This document shows, in pieces, positions 6,534 through 13,356 of a DNA stretch of 30,106 bases. Positions within the stretch are counted from its first letter, which is position 1, and each line of letters begins with the position of its first letter. A model generated the notes under the pieces. It ran no database searches. It was not told where the DNA came from and saw only the letters and a list, made by a program, of their open reading frames with translations. The stretch lies in the NCBI GenBank assembly GCA_035540675.1, contig DATLGB010000078.1, positions 1 to 30,106 on the forward strand, in the 5' to 3' direction. A program made the position numbers and the translations under genes. This stretch comes from DATLGB01 sp035540675. Lineage in GTDB: Bacteria; Actinomycetota; Thermoleophilia; Solirubrobacterales; Solirubrobacteraceae.

Positions 6534-7499
6534 ATGAGCCTGTTCCGATTTCGCGCCACCCCCTGGCGCCGTTCCGCCACGGACTCCGCAAATCCGCACC
6601 TGAGTGCGGTGCGTGGCCGTCCCGACGACGCGCTCGCCCGGCTGGCGGCCGTCCAGTTCGGCGTCGTCGCCCGGCGGCAACTCCTGGAGCTGGGCCTGTC
6701 GTCGCGCAACATCGCCCGCCGGGTCGAGCGCGGCAGCCTGCGCGTCGTGCACCGCGGCGTCTACGCCGTCGGCCACGAGCACCTCGAGCTGCGAGGCCGG
6801 GCGTCCGCGGCCCTTCTCTGGGCAGGTGAGGGGGCCGTCTGCAGCCACGACACCGCCGCGCAGCTGTGGGCGTTGATGCCCGCGGACGACACCCCCTGCC
6901 ATGTCAGCAGCACGCGTTCGAGCTCGCACCAGCCCGAGGGCATCGTCGTCCATCGGGTCCGCTCGCTGCCCGCCTCCCTCACCAGCCGCCGTTCGTCGCT
7001 TCCCGTCACCAACGTCCCGCGGACGATCCTCGACCTCTGCGACACCCACCCGCCGCACACCATCCGCCGCGTCATCGGAGAGGCGCTCTACCAGCGGCGC
7101 ACGAGCCTCCCGCAGCTCCGCGACGCGCTGGAGACATCACCCGGCCGCCGTGGCGTCCGGGTCCTGCGCGAGCTCCTGCCGCTGGCGGGCGCCACCCATT
7201 CCGGCGTCGAGGACCGCTTCCTGCCGCTGCTCGCGACCGCCGGGATCGAGCTTCCGCAGGTCAACGTGCGCGTGGCCGGCTTCCAGGTCGACTGCTACTG
7301 GCCGCGCCAGAAGGTCGTCGTCGAGCTCGACACCTGGTGGTCGCACGGCGACTTCCTCACGTTCGAGGCCGACCGCCGCAGGGCGGCCGCGCTTCAGCGG
7401 GCGGGGTGCGTCGTCCTGCGCTTCACCGACAAGCAGCTCTCAGACGAGCTGCACGCCAGCCTGCTCACGCTGTCGCTCACGCTGCGGGAGCGCACCTGA
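6534..7499 (+). CDS. AbiEi-type HTH plus DUF559 endonuclease-like protein
   Basis: A 321-residue two-domain protein. Residues 31-80 are an AbiEi-like winged-helix region (ALARLAAVQFGVVARRQLLE, then RNIARRVERGSLRVVHRGVY). Residues 85-200 are the AbiEi-type middle part. Residues 222-315 are DUF559, related to Vsr-type nucleases: VEDRFLPLL (E226), VDCYWPRQK (D253), VVVELD (E264, D266), FEADRRRAAALQRAG and VLRFT. A role in DNA cleavage or as a stand-alone antitoxin-like regulator is inference; no toxin partner is adjacent. The ATG at 6534 has AGGAGG only 3 nt before it. Codons 5-25 read through the left inverted repeat, so the GTG at 6609, just past that repeat, is a serious alternative start (296 residues). 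The stop is 1 nt before the right repeat. The gene breaks the conserved fakA-recG adjacency on the opposite strand. Confidence 0.85.
   Translation: MSLFRFRATPWRRSATDSANPHLSAVRGRPDDALARLAAVQFGVVARRQLLELGLSSRNIARRVERGSLRVVHRGVYAVGHEHLELRGRASAALLWAGEGAVCSHDTAAQLWALMPADDTPCHVSSTRSSSHQPEGIVVHRVRSLPASLTSRRSSLPVTNVPRTILDLCDTHPPHTIRRVIGEALYQRRTSLPQLRDALETSPGRRGVRVLRELLPLAGATHSGVEDRFLPLLATAGIELPQVNVRVAGFQVDCYWPRQKVVVELDTWWSHGDFLTFEADRRRAAALQRAGCVVLRFTDKQLSDELHASLLTLSLTLRERT
6545..6608 (+). repeat. Left 64-bp imperfect inverted repeat
   Basis: This segment pairs with the reverse complement of 7501-7564. In the 48-nt core (6545-6592) 40 positions are identical, including blocks of 15 (GCGCCACCCCCTGGC) and 12 (CCGCCACGGACT). 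The remaining 16 nt align less well, with two single-base gaps. Inside lies a small hairpin, GCGCCA/TGGCGC with a five-C loop (6553-6569). It overlaps the 5' end of the predicted AbiEi/DUF559 frame and stops at the alternative GTG. Confidence 0.85.
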
Positions 7500-7500
7500 T

Positions 7501-7564
7501 CGCACACACGTCGCGGTTTGCGCAGTCCGTGGCGGTTTGGTGCCAGGGGGTGGCGCCGGATCGG
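7501..7564 (-). repeat. Right 64-bp imperfect inverted repeat
   Basis: The partner of 6545-6608. It starts 1 nt after the AbiEi/DUF559 stop and ends 7 nt before the fakA 3' end. It contains the hairpin GGTGCCA/TGGCGCC with a five-G loop (7539-7557, one G-T pair), which may also act as a terminator between the two convergent genes. Confidence 0.85.
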
Positions 7565-7571
7565 CGCAGGG

Positions 7572-9206
7572 CTACTCGGCGGCCAGCAGCCACCAGTAGC
7601 TGGGCTGGCCGCCGTGGGAGAGCTCGAACTCGACGCCGTCGGGGATCAGGGCCTCGATCTCGGCGCCGCGCAGCGGCGCGCCGGGGCCCTCGATCAGCGT
7701 CACGAGCTCGGCGTCCTGGGCGAGGCGGTCGAGCACCTGGCGCAGCGTCTCCTCGGGCGAGCCCCAGGCGATGATCTGCTCCTCGACGAAGCCGATCGCC
7801 TCGCCGGCGCGGAAGCGCTGGTCGCCGTCGTCGCGCGCGGCCTCCGTCACCGCGCCGGTGCGGACGTTGTCGAGCGCCTCCTGCATGGCGCGCGCGTTCT
7901 CCTCGGCGCCGCGCGACCCGTCGAGCGCCACCGCGGCGGCCAGGCCGGCCTGCTGCGATCGCGAGGCGACCACGCGCACCACCTTGTCCGACAGCTCGGC
8001 GGCGCGCTCGGCGGCCATCCGCACGTTCGGCGAGTTGGGCAGGACCACGACCTCCTCGGCCGGAACCGTGTGGATCCCCGCGAGCAGCTCGTACGTGGAG
8101 GGGTTGAGCGTGGGACCGCCGTCGAGCGGCGTCGCCCCCAGCGACCGGAACAGGTCGGCCATCCCGTCGCCGGAGACCACGGCCAGCACGCCGCAGCCGT
8201 CCTGCTCGGCCTGGGCGAGCCGCTCCGCGCGCTCGAGCACCTGCTCGCGCATGTCGGCCACGTCGAGCCGCGAGACGCCGCCGTGCTCGGCGAAGATCGC
8301 CGTCGCGCGCTCGGGGTCGTCCGTGTGGACGTGGACCTTGAGCGTCGCGCGGTCCCCGACCACGAGCACGGAGTCCCCGATCTGCTCGAGCAGCGGGATG
8401 AAGTAGGAGGCGTCGAGGTCGTCGCCGGTCACCGCGAAGTTCGTGCAGTAGCGATGCGTGGACGACTCGTGCTGCGGATGCGTCACGCGGGCCGGCGCGT
8501 GGTGCTCGAGCGGCGGCGGCGCGTCGCCGCGCAGCACGCCGACCACGCCCGCCAGCACGACGAGCAGGCCGTAGGCCCCCGCGTCGACCACGCCCGCCTG
8601 CCGCAGCACGGGCAGCAGCTCGGGCCCGCGGCGCAGCGACGCCTCCCCGGTGTCGAGCGCGGCGTCGAGGATGTCGGCGATCAGCCGGTTCTGCAGGTCC
8701 GGGTCGCCGAGCGGGTCGAGGCGGCGCTGCTCGTCGGGCATGTGCGCCAGCTCGGACGCCATCCGGGCCGCCATCTCGCGCGCGACGGTCAGGATCGTCC
8801 CCTCCGCGGGCTCGCGCACCGAGTTGTAGGCGCGGTCGGCGGCCCGCGCGAGCGCCGCGGTCACCAGCACCGGGTCGACGAGCTCGCCCGGCCGCGAGAT
8901 CAGCTCCTCGGCGGCACCGCGGACGAGCTGGGAGAGGATCACGCCCGAGTTGCCACGGGCGCCCAGCAGCGCGGCGCGGGCGACCGCCTCGACGATGTGA
9001 TCGCGGCCGATGTCGTCGATGTCGCCCTGATGGTCGAGGCGCGCGAGCTCGTCGAGCACGGCGCGCAGCGTGAGCGCCATGTTGTCGCCGGTGTCGCCGT
9101 CGGCGACGGGGAAGACGTTGAGGTCGTTGATCTCCTGCCGCCGCGCCTCCAGCGCCGACAGCGCACCCTCGACGACGGCGCGGAAGCGGACGAGGCTCGG
9201 ATCCAT
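7572..9206 (-). CDS. fakA: Fatty acid kinase catalytic subunit FakA-like (DAK2 domain)
   Basis: A 544-residue protein of usual FakA/YloV length. The N-terminal DAK2 kinase domain has the Mg-ATP motif NVFPVADGDTGDNM (residues 30-43, D36 and D38) and GARGNSGVILSQLVRG from residue 82. The C-terminal half matches the FakA regulatory region (for example STHRYCTNFAV, then VHVHTDDP). In the known system FakA phosphorylates fatty acids held by a DegV-family FakB; no fakB is in this window. The ATG at 9206 has TAGCAT 7 nt upstream, suggesting its own leaderless promoter, although it lies 78 nt after rpmB on the same strand. It converges on the AbiEi/DUF559 gene, where recG would normally follow. Confidence 0.9.
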   Translation of the reverse strand: MDPSLVRFRAVVEGALSALEARRQEINDLNVFPVADGDTGDNMALTLRAVLDELARLDHQGDIDDIGRDHIVEAVARAALLGARGNSGVILSQLVRGAAEELISRPGELVDPVLVTAALARAADRAYNSVREPAEGTILTVAREMAARMASELAHMPDEQRRLDPLGDPDLQNRLIADILDAALDTGEASLRRGPELLPVLRQAGVVDAGAYGLLVVLAGVVGVLRGDAPPPLEHHAPARVTHPQHESSTHRYCTNFAVTGDDLDASYFIPLLEQIGDSVLVVGDRATLKVHVHTDDPERATAIFAEHGGVSRLDVADMREQVLERAERLAQAEQDGCGVLAVVSGDGMADLFRSLGATPLDGGPTLNPSTYELLAGIHTVPAEEVVVLPNSPNVRMAAERAAELSDKVVRVVASRSQQAGLAAAVALDGSRGAEENARAMQEALDNVRTGAVTEAARDDGDQRFRAGEAIGFVEEQIIAWGSPEETLRQVLDRLAQDAELVTLIEGPGAPLRGAEIEALIPDGVEFELSHGGQPSYWWLLAAE

Positions 9207-9213
9207 GGCCGCG

Positions 9214-9219
9214 ATGCTA
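9214..9219 (-). promoter_or_regulatory. Putative leaderless -10 element of fakA (TAGCAT)
   Basis: Read on the minus strand, TAGCAT ends 7 nt before the fakA ATG, the spacing expected when transcription starts at the start codon. No -35 is evident. Confidence 0.4.
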
Positions 9220-9284
9220 GTAGCGCGCGCGCGCCACGGGCGCAGATTCTCAGCGGACGTTGCGGCCTCGAACGGCCGCGCGGC

Positions 9285-9473
9285 CTAGGCCTTGGTGACC
9301 TTGCCGGCCTTCAGGCAGCGCGTGCAGACGTAGGCGCGCAGCGGCGCGCCGCGCTCCACGATGCGGACCTTCTGCAGGTTCGGATCGAACCGCCGCTTCG
9401 TGGCGACCATCGAGTGGGAACGGCTGTGCCCGAAGGCGGGGCCCTTCCCGCAGCTGTGACACACGCGGGCCAT
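9285..9473 (-). CDS. rpmB: 50S ribosomal protein L28
   Basis: A 62-residue basic protein that starts MARVCHSCGKGPAFGH and contains NLQKVRIV, both typical of L28. Four cysteines in two CxxC pairs (C5/C8 and C50/C53) mark the zinc-binding form. The ATG at 9473 agrees with the family N-terminus. TATACT lies 11 nt upstream as a good -10. It heads the cluster towards fakA and is divergent from the Ser/Thr kinase. Confidence 0.95.
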   Translation of the reverse strand: MARVCHSCGKGPAFGHSRSHSMVATKRRFDPNLQKVRIVERGAPLRAYVCTRCLKAGKVTKA

Positions 9474-9484
9474 GAGGGGGCGGA

Positions 9485-9492
9485 AGTATAGG
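9485..9492. promoter_or_regulatory. Divergent rpmB/kinase promoter core
   Basis: On the minus strand TATACT (9490-9485) is a near-consensus -10 that sits 11 nt before rpmB. On the plus strand the same bases give TATAGG (9487-9492), a possible -10 for the kinase gene, with a second candidate, TACCGG, at 9509-9514. The rpmB element is the more convincing of the two. Confidence 0.45.
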
Positions 9493-9521
9493 CGGTCCCT
9501 TCCGGGGGTACCGGACGGTGG

Positions 9522-11060
9522 ATGCCCGAGGCCCCTTCGGCTGGATTCTCGCTGCCCGAGCGCTACCGGCTCGACGGTCCCGTCGCCGCCGGCGGCATGG
9601 CCGCGGTCTACGCCGCGCACGACCAGCTGCTCGACCGCCCGGTGGCGGTCAAGGTCCTCGCCGAGCACCTCAACGCCGACGTCGCGGCGCGAGAGCGCTT
9701 CCAGCGCGAGGCGCGCGCCGCCGCCTCGCTGTCGTCGCACCCGAGCGTCGTGACCGTGTTCGACGTCGGCGAGCACGAGGGACGCTCGTTCATCGTCATG
9801 GAGCTGCGCAACGGCGGCACGCTGGCCGACGCGATCCGGCGCAGCGGCCGCGTGGAGGGCGCGCGGGCGCTGGCGTGGCTGCGCCAGACGGCGGAGGCGC
9901 TCGACGTCGCGCACGACGCCGGCATCGTCCACCGCGACATCAAGCCGGCGAACCTCCTGCTCGACGAGCACGACCGCGTCGCCGTCGCCGACTTCGGCAT
10001 CGCGCGGCTCGCCTGGGAGCAGCAGGTGACGCAGACCGGCCAGGTGCTGGGGACGGCGGCCTACCTGGCGCCGGAGCAGGCGGAGGGCCGCAACGCCACC
10101 GCGGCCTCCGATCGGTACGCGCTGGCCGTCGTGGCGTTCGAGCTGCTGACGGGCACGCGGCCGTTCCAGGCCGAGCACTTCGCCGCCCAGGCACGGGCGC
10201 ACATCGAGGACCCGCCGCCGGCGGCGACCGAGCGCGCACCCGAGCTGCCGCAGGCGCTCGACGCCGTCTTCGAGCGCGCGCTCGCGAAGGACCCCGACGC
10301 GCGCTGGCCGTCGGCGGCGGCCTTCGTCGACGCGCTCGAGCGGGCCTTCGACGGGGCGGGCGATCCCCAGCCGACGCCGACGCGGGTCATGGCCGCGGGC
10401 GTGGCGGCCAACGGCCACGCGCCGCCCGCGGCGGCCGCACCGGTCGCCGCCGCCGCGCCGTCGCGCCGCAACTGGCTGCTGATCGGCGCCGTCGCGCTGC
10501 TGCTGCTCATCGCCGGGCTGGCGATCGCCGGAGCGGTCACCGACGGCGGCGAAGAGGGCGCGCAGAGGCCCGACGAGCCGGAGGCCACGGCCACGCGCGA
10601 GCCGGAGCGCACGCCGCGGGCGGAGAAGACGCCGCGCCCGACGCCGACCGCCACGCAGGAGGCCCAGTCCACCCCGGCGGCGCCGGCGGGCGGGAACCCG
10701 GCGCAGCTCAACGACCAGGGCTTCGCGCTCTTCCAGAACGGCCAGTACGCCGAGTCGATCCCGTACTTCGAGCGCGCGGTCGAGGCGTGCGGCGACTCGC
10801 TGGAGGACACCTGCGCCTACGCGACGTACAACCTGGGCGCCGCGCTGCACCGCGCGGGCCGGTCGGCGGAGGCGATCCCGATCCTGCAGCGCCGGCTGGA
10901 GCGCTGGCCCGACAACCAGCCCGAGGTCGTCGAGGCGGAGCTGGCCGCGGCCTGCGAGGCCGCCGGCCAGGACTGCGGCAGCGCGGCCGGCGACGACGGC
11001 CCCGGCAACGGCAAGGGCAAGGGCAAGGGCAAGGGCCGCGGGAAGTCCGACGACGACTAG
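9522..11060 (+). CDS. Transmembrane Ser/Thr protein kinase with extracytoplasmic TPR domain
   Basis: A 512-residue PknB-type kinase. The Gly-rich loop is GPVAAGGMAAVY (19-30), the ATP lysine K44 lies in VAVKVL, the catalytic loop is HRDIKPAN (137-144), and DFG spans 157-159, followed by APEQ (184-187). A 23-residue membrane span (about 318-340) is followed by a Pro/Thr/Glu linker (345-390). A tetratricopeptide-like domain follows (about 395-475: LNDQGFALFQNGQYAESIPY, then YNLGAALHRAGRSAEAIPIL). The tail is a Gly-Lys repeat. PASTA repeats, usual in PknB, are absent, so the TPR part would be the outside sensor or scaffold. C423, C431, C478 and C485 could form disulfides. The ATG at 9522 is the first suitable start; the gene is monocistronic and convergent with ribH. 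Confidence 0.92.
   Translation: MPEAPSAGFSLPERYRLDGPVAAGGMAAVYAAHDQLLDRPVAVKVLAEHLNADVAARERFQREARAAASLSSHPSVVTVFDVGEHEGRSFIVMELRNGGTLADAIRRSGRVEGARALAWLRQTAEALDVAHDAGIVHRDIKPANLLLDEHDRVAVADFGIARLAWEQQVTQTGQVLGTAAYLAPEQAEGRNATAASDRYALAVVAFELLTGTRPFQAEHFAAQARAHIEDPPPAATERAPELPQALDAVFERALAKDPDARWPSAAAFVDALERAFDGAGDPQPTPTRVMAAGVAANGHAPPAAAAPVAAAAPSRRNWLLIGAVALLLLIAGLAIAGAVTDGGEEGAQRPDEPEATATREPERTPRAEKTPRPTPTATQEAQSTPAAPAGGNPAQLNDQGFALFQNGQYAESIPYFERAVEACGDSLEDTCAYATYNLGAALHRAGRSAEAIPILQRRLERWPDNQPEVVEAELAAACEAAGQDCGSAAGDDGPGNGKGKGKGKGRGKSDDD
11010..11033 (+). repeat. Hexanucleotide tandem repeat (GGCAAG)4
   Basis: Four exact GGCAAG units encode Gly-Lys pairs in the C-terminal tail of the kinase; a near unit, GGCAAC, precedes them. 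The unit length is a multiple of three, so gain or loss of copies would keep the frame. Confidence 0.85.
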
Positions 11061-11069
11061 TGCCGGCTA

Positions 11070-11492
11070 TCAGGCCGCCAGCGCGGCGCGGATGCGCAGC
11101 ACCGCCAGCACCGCCTCCGCCGCGTGCGCGCCCGAGTCGCGCTTGCCCTCGCCCGAGCGCGCGAGGGCCTGCTCGTAGGTCTCGCAGGTGAGCACGCCGA
11201 ACCCGCACGGCACGCCGGTGCGCAGCTGGACCTCCTGGATGCCGCGCGCCGCCTCGCCGCAGACGTAGTCGTAGTGGTCCGTCTCGCCGCGGATGACGGC
11301 GCCGAGGCAGACGACGCCGTCGTAGCGGCCGGACTCGGCCAGCAGCTTCGCGGCGACCGGCAGCTCGAACGCGCCCGGGACCTCGTGCACGTCGGCCGGC
11401 GCCCCGAGCGCGCGCTGCGCGCCGGCCACGAGGCGCTCCGCGAGCTCGTCGTAGAAGGTGGCGACGGCGATCGCGATCCGCGGCGCGCTCAC
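11070..11492 (-). CDS. ribH: 6,7-dimethyl-8-ribityllumazine synthase
   Basis: A 140-residue lumazine synthase that condenses the ribityl-aminouracil with dihydroxybutanone phosphate to make the direct precursor of riboflavin. Family segments are visible: IAIAVATFYDELAERLVAGA at the start, VPGAFELP (38-45), LGAVIRGETDHYDYV (63-77, with catalytic His H73), PCGFGVLT (95-102) and a C-terminal helix. The GTG at 11492 overlaps the ribBA stop as GTGA, so it is the last gene of the coupled rib operon. It converges on the kinase with 9 nt between the stops and no clear terminator hairpin. Confidence 0.95.
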   Translation of the reverse strand: MSAPRIAIAVATFYDELAERLVAGAQRALGAPADVHEVPGAFELPVAAKLLAESGRYDGVVCLGAVIRGETDHYDYVCGEAARGIQEVQLRTGVPCGFGVLTCETYEQALARSGEGKRDSGAHAAEAVLAVLRIRAALAA

Positions 11493-12772
11493 GACTGACC
11501 GCGCTCGCGATCGCGGATCTGCTCCTCGAGCACCATCTCCTCGTCGAGCGGCAGCGCCTGGTGGTGCAGCGTGTGGCCGAGGCGCTCGCGCTTGGCGCGC
11601 AGGTAGCGCTCGTTGTGCGGGTTGGGGTCGTGCTGGATCGGCACCTGCTCGGTCACGGACAGCCCGTAGCCCTCGAGGCCGCGGATCTTCTTCGGGTTGT
11701 TGGTGAGGATGCGGATGCTCGACAGCCCGAGGTCGGCGAGGATCTGCGCGCCGATGCCGTAGTCGCGCAGGTCGACCGGCAGGCCGAGCTTGAGGTTCGC
11801 GTCGACGGTGTCGAGGCCCTCGTCCTGCAGCCGGTACGCGCGCAGCTTGTTGAGCAGGCCGATGCCGCGCCCCTCCTGCGACAGGTACAGCAGGACCCCG
11901 CGCCCCTCCTTCTCGATCTGTGCCATCGCCGAGTCGAGCTGCTCGCCGCAGTCGCAGCGCAGCGAGTGGAAGACGTCGCCGGTCAGGCACTCGGAGTGCA
12001 CGCGCACGAGCACGTCGGCCTCGCCGGCGACCTCGCCCTTGACCATCGCGACGTGGTGCTTGTCGTCGACGAGCGAGCGGTAGCCGACCGCGGTGAACTC
12101 GCCGAACGCGGTCGGCAGCTTGGTCTCGACGACGCGCTCGACGAGGCGGTCGTGCTTGCGCCGGTAGGCGATCAGGTCGGCGACGGTGATCATCTTCAGC
12201 CCGTGCCGGCGGCAGTACGGCACGAGGTCCTTGACCCGCGCCATCGTCCCGTCGTCGTTCATGACCTCGCAGATCACGCCGGACGGGTTGAGGCCCGCCA
12301 GCCGCGCGAGGTCGACCGAAGCCTCGGTCTGGCCCGTGCGCTCGAGCACCCCGCCCGGCTTGGCCTTGAGCGGGAACACGTGGCCGGGCTGGACGAGGTC
12401 GCGCGGCGTCGTCGCCGGGTCGATGGCGACCTGGATCGTGCGCGCGCGGTCGGCCGCGCTGATGCCGGTGGTGACGCCCTCGCGCGCCTCGATCGACACG
12501 GTGAAGGCGGTCTCGAACGGCGACTCGTTCTTGGCGGCCATGAGGTCGAGCCCGAGCTGGTCGCAGCGCTCCGGCGTCAGCGCCAGGCAGATCAGCCCGC
12601 GCGCCTCCTTGGCCATGAAGTTGATCGCCTCGGGCGTGACGAACTGCGCCGCCATCACGAGGTCGCCCTCGTTCTCGCGGTCCTCGTCGTCGCAGACCAC
12701 GACCATCCGCCCGGCGCGGATCTCCTCGATCGCCTCCTCCACCGAGCTGAACACTGCCTCCGAGACGCTCAT
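11489..12772 (-). CDS. ribBA: Bifunctional DHBP synthase / GTP cyclohydrolase II
   Basis: A 427-residue fusion. The N-terminal RibB domain (about 5-205) makes 3,4-dihydroxy-2-butanone 4-phosphate from ribulose-5-phosphate, and has the acidic loop DDEDRENEGDL (28-38) and TTGISAADRA (101-110). The C-terminal RibA domain (about 213-410) opens GTP. Its zinc ligands C262, C273 and C275 lie in SECLTGDVFHSLRCDCGEQL, followed by QEGRGIGLLNK. Both active sites look intact. The ATG at 12772 overlaps the ribE stop (ATGA), and its own stop overlaps the ribH start (GTGA). Confidence 0.97.
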   Translation of the reverse strand: MSVSEAVFSSVEEAIEEIRAGRMVVVCDDEDRENEGDLVMAAQFVTPEAINFMAKEARGLICLALTPERCDQLGLDLMAAKNESPFETAFTVSIEAREGVTTGISAADRARTIQVAIDPATTPRDLVQPGHVFPLKAKPGGVLERTGQTEASVDLARLAGLNPSGVICEVMNDDGTMARVKDLVPYCRRHGLKMITVADLIAYRRKHDRLVERVVETKLPTAFGEFTAVGYRSLVDDKHHVAMVKGEVAGEADVLVRVHSECLTGDVFHSLRCDCGEQLDSAMAQIEKEGRGVLLYLSQEGRGIGLLNKLRAYRLQDEGLDTVDANLKLGLPVDLRDYGIGAQILADLGLSSIRILTNNPKKIRGLEGYGLSVTEQVPIQHDPNPHNERYLRAKRERLGHTLHHQALPLDEEMVLEEQIRDRERGQS

Positions 12773-13356
12773 CGCGCGACCAGCCTTTCCACGTACTTCG
12801 CCAGCACGTCGACCTCCAGGTTGACGGTCGTACCGGAAGCGGCGGCGCCGAGGTTGGTGCGCTCGAGCGTCTCCGGGATCAGAGACACCACGAACCCCCG
12901 CTCGTCGAGCGAGGCCACCGTCAGCGACACGCCGTCCACCGCGATCGAGCCCTTCTCGACCACGTAGCGCAACAGCCCCTCGTCCTCCGGCTCGACCCGC
13001 ACCCGGCGAGCGAAGCCGTCCTCCTCGACCGCGGTCACGCGGCCGGTCCCGTCCACATGCCCCTGCACGAAGTGGCCGCCGAGGCGGTCCGCCGGCCGCA
13101 GCGGCAGCTCCACGTTCACCTGCCCGCCGGCGCCGACCGCGCCCAGCGACGAGCGCCGCAGCGTCTCGCGCATGACGTCGGCCGCGAAGCCGTCCTCTTC
13201 GACGTCGGTGGCGGTGAGGCAGACGCCGTTGACCGCCACGGAGTCACCCGGCGCGATCTCGGGCGCGAGCGTCGTGCGCACGCGCATGCGCACGCCGTCG
13301 CCGCCGGCCTCCAGCGCCTCCACCTCGCCCAAGTCCATCACGAGACCGGTGAACAT
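12769..13356 (-). CDS. ribE: Riboflavin synthase alpha chain
   Basis: A 195-residue protein built from two tandem lumazine-binding barrels; it dismutates two lumazines to riboflavin. The N-terminus MFTGLV is diagnostic. The first-barrel motif NGVCLT (43-48) has its second-barrel match in DGVSLT (141-146), and GGHFVQGHVDG spans 93-103. I start at the ATG at 13356, which begins exactly MFTG. A GTG directly before it (13359) would give a GTGA overlap with ribD and one extra residue, so either is possible. The stop overlaps ribBA by ATGA. Confidence 0.96.
   Translation of the reverse strand: MFTGLVMDLGEVEALEAGGDGVRMRVRTTLAPEIAPGDSVAVNGVCLTATDVEEDGFAADVMRETLRRSSLGAVGAGGQVNVELPLRPADRLGGHFVQGHVDGTGRVTAVEEDGFARRVRVEPEDEGLLRYVVEKGSIAVDGVSLTVASLDERGFVVSLIPETLERTNLGAAASGTTVNLEVDVLAKYVERLVAR

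Larger units (their letters stand above)
6545..7564 (+). mobile_element. Possible repeat-bounded gene cassette (AbiEi/DUF559)
   Basis: A single gene sits between two 64-bp inverted repeats, oriented against its neighbours and inside the conserved rpmB-fakA-recG-rsmD-coaD cluster. This is the footprint of an inserted unit, like other gene-between-palindromes units such as RAYT/REP. There is no transposase, and I could not identify a target-site duplication by eye. Mobility is therefore an inference. Confidence 0.4.

Noticed and set aside
4417..6537. A 706-codon plus-strand frame opposite recG
   Set aside because: Antisense shadow with no recognisable domain; recG on the other strand is intact.
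3821..6712. Apparent 963-codon minus-strand protein ending in RsmD
   Set aside because: Only the last 177 codons are RsmD. The rest is a shifted reading of recG, whose true frame has all helicase motifs and ends in an ATGA overlap.
7518..9491. A 657-codon plus-strand frame opposite fakA and rpmB
   Set aside because: Antisense shadow; fakA and rpmB carry clear family signatures.
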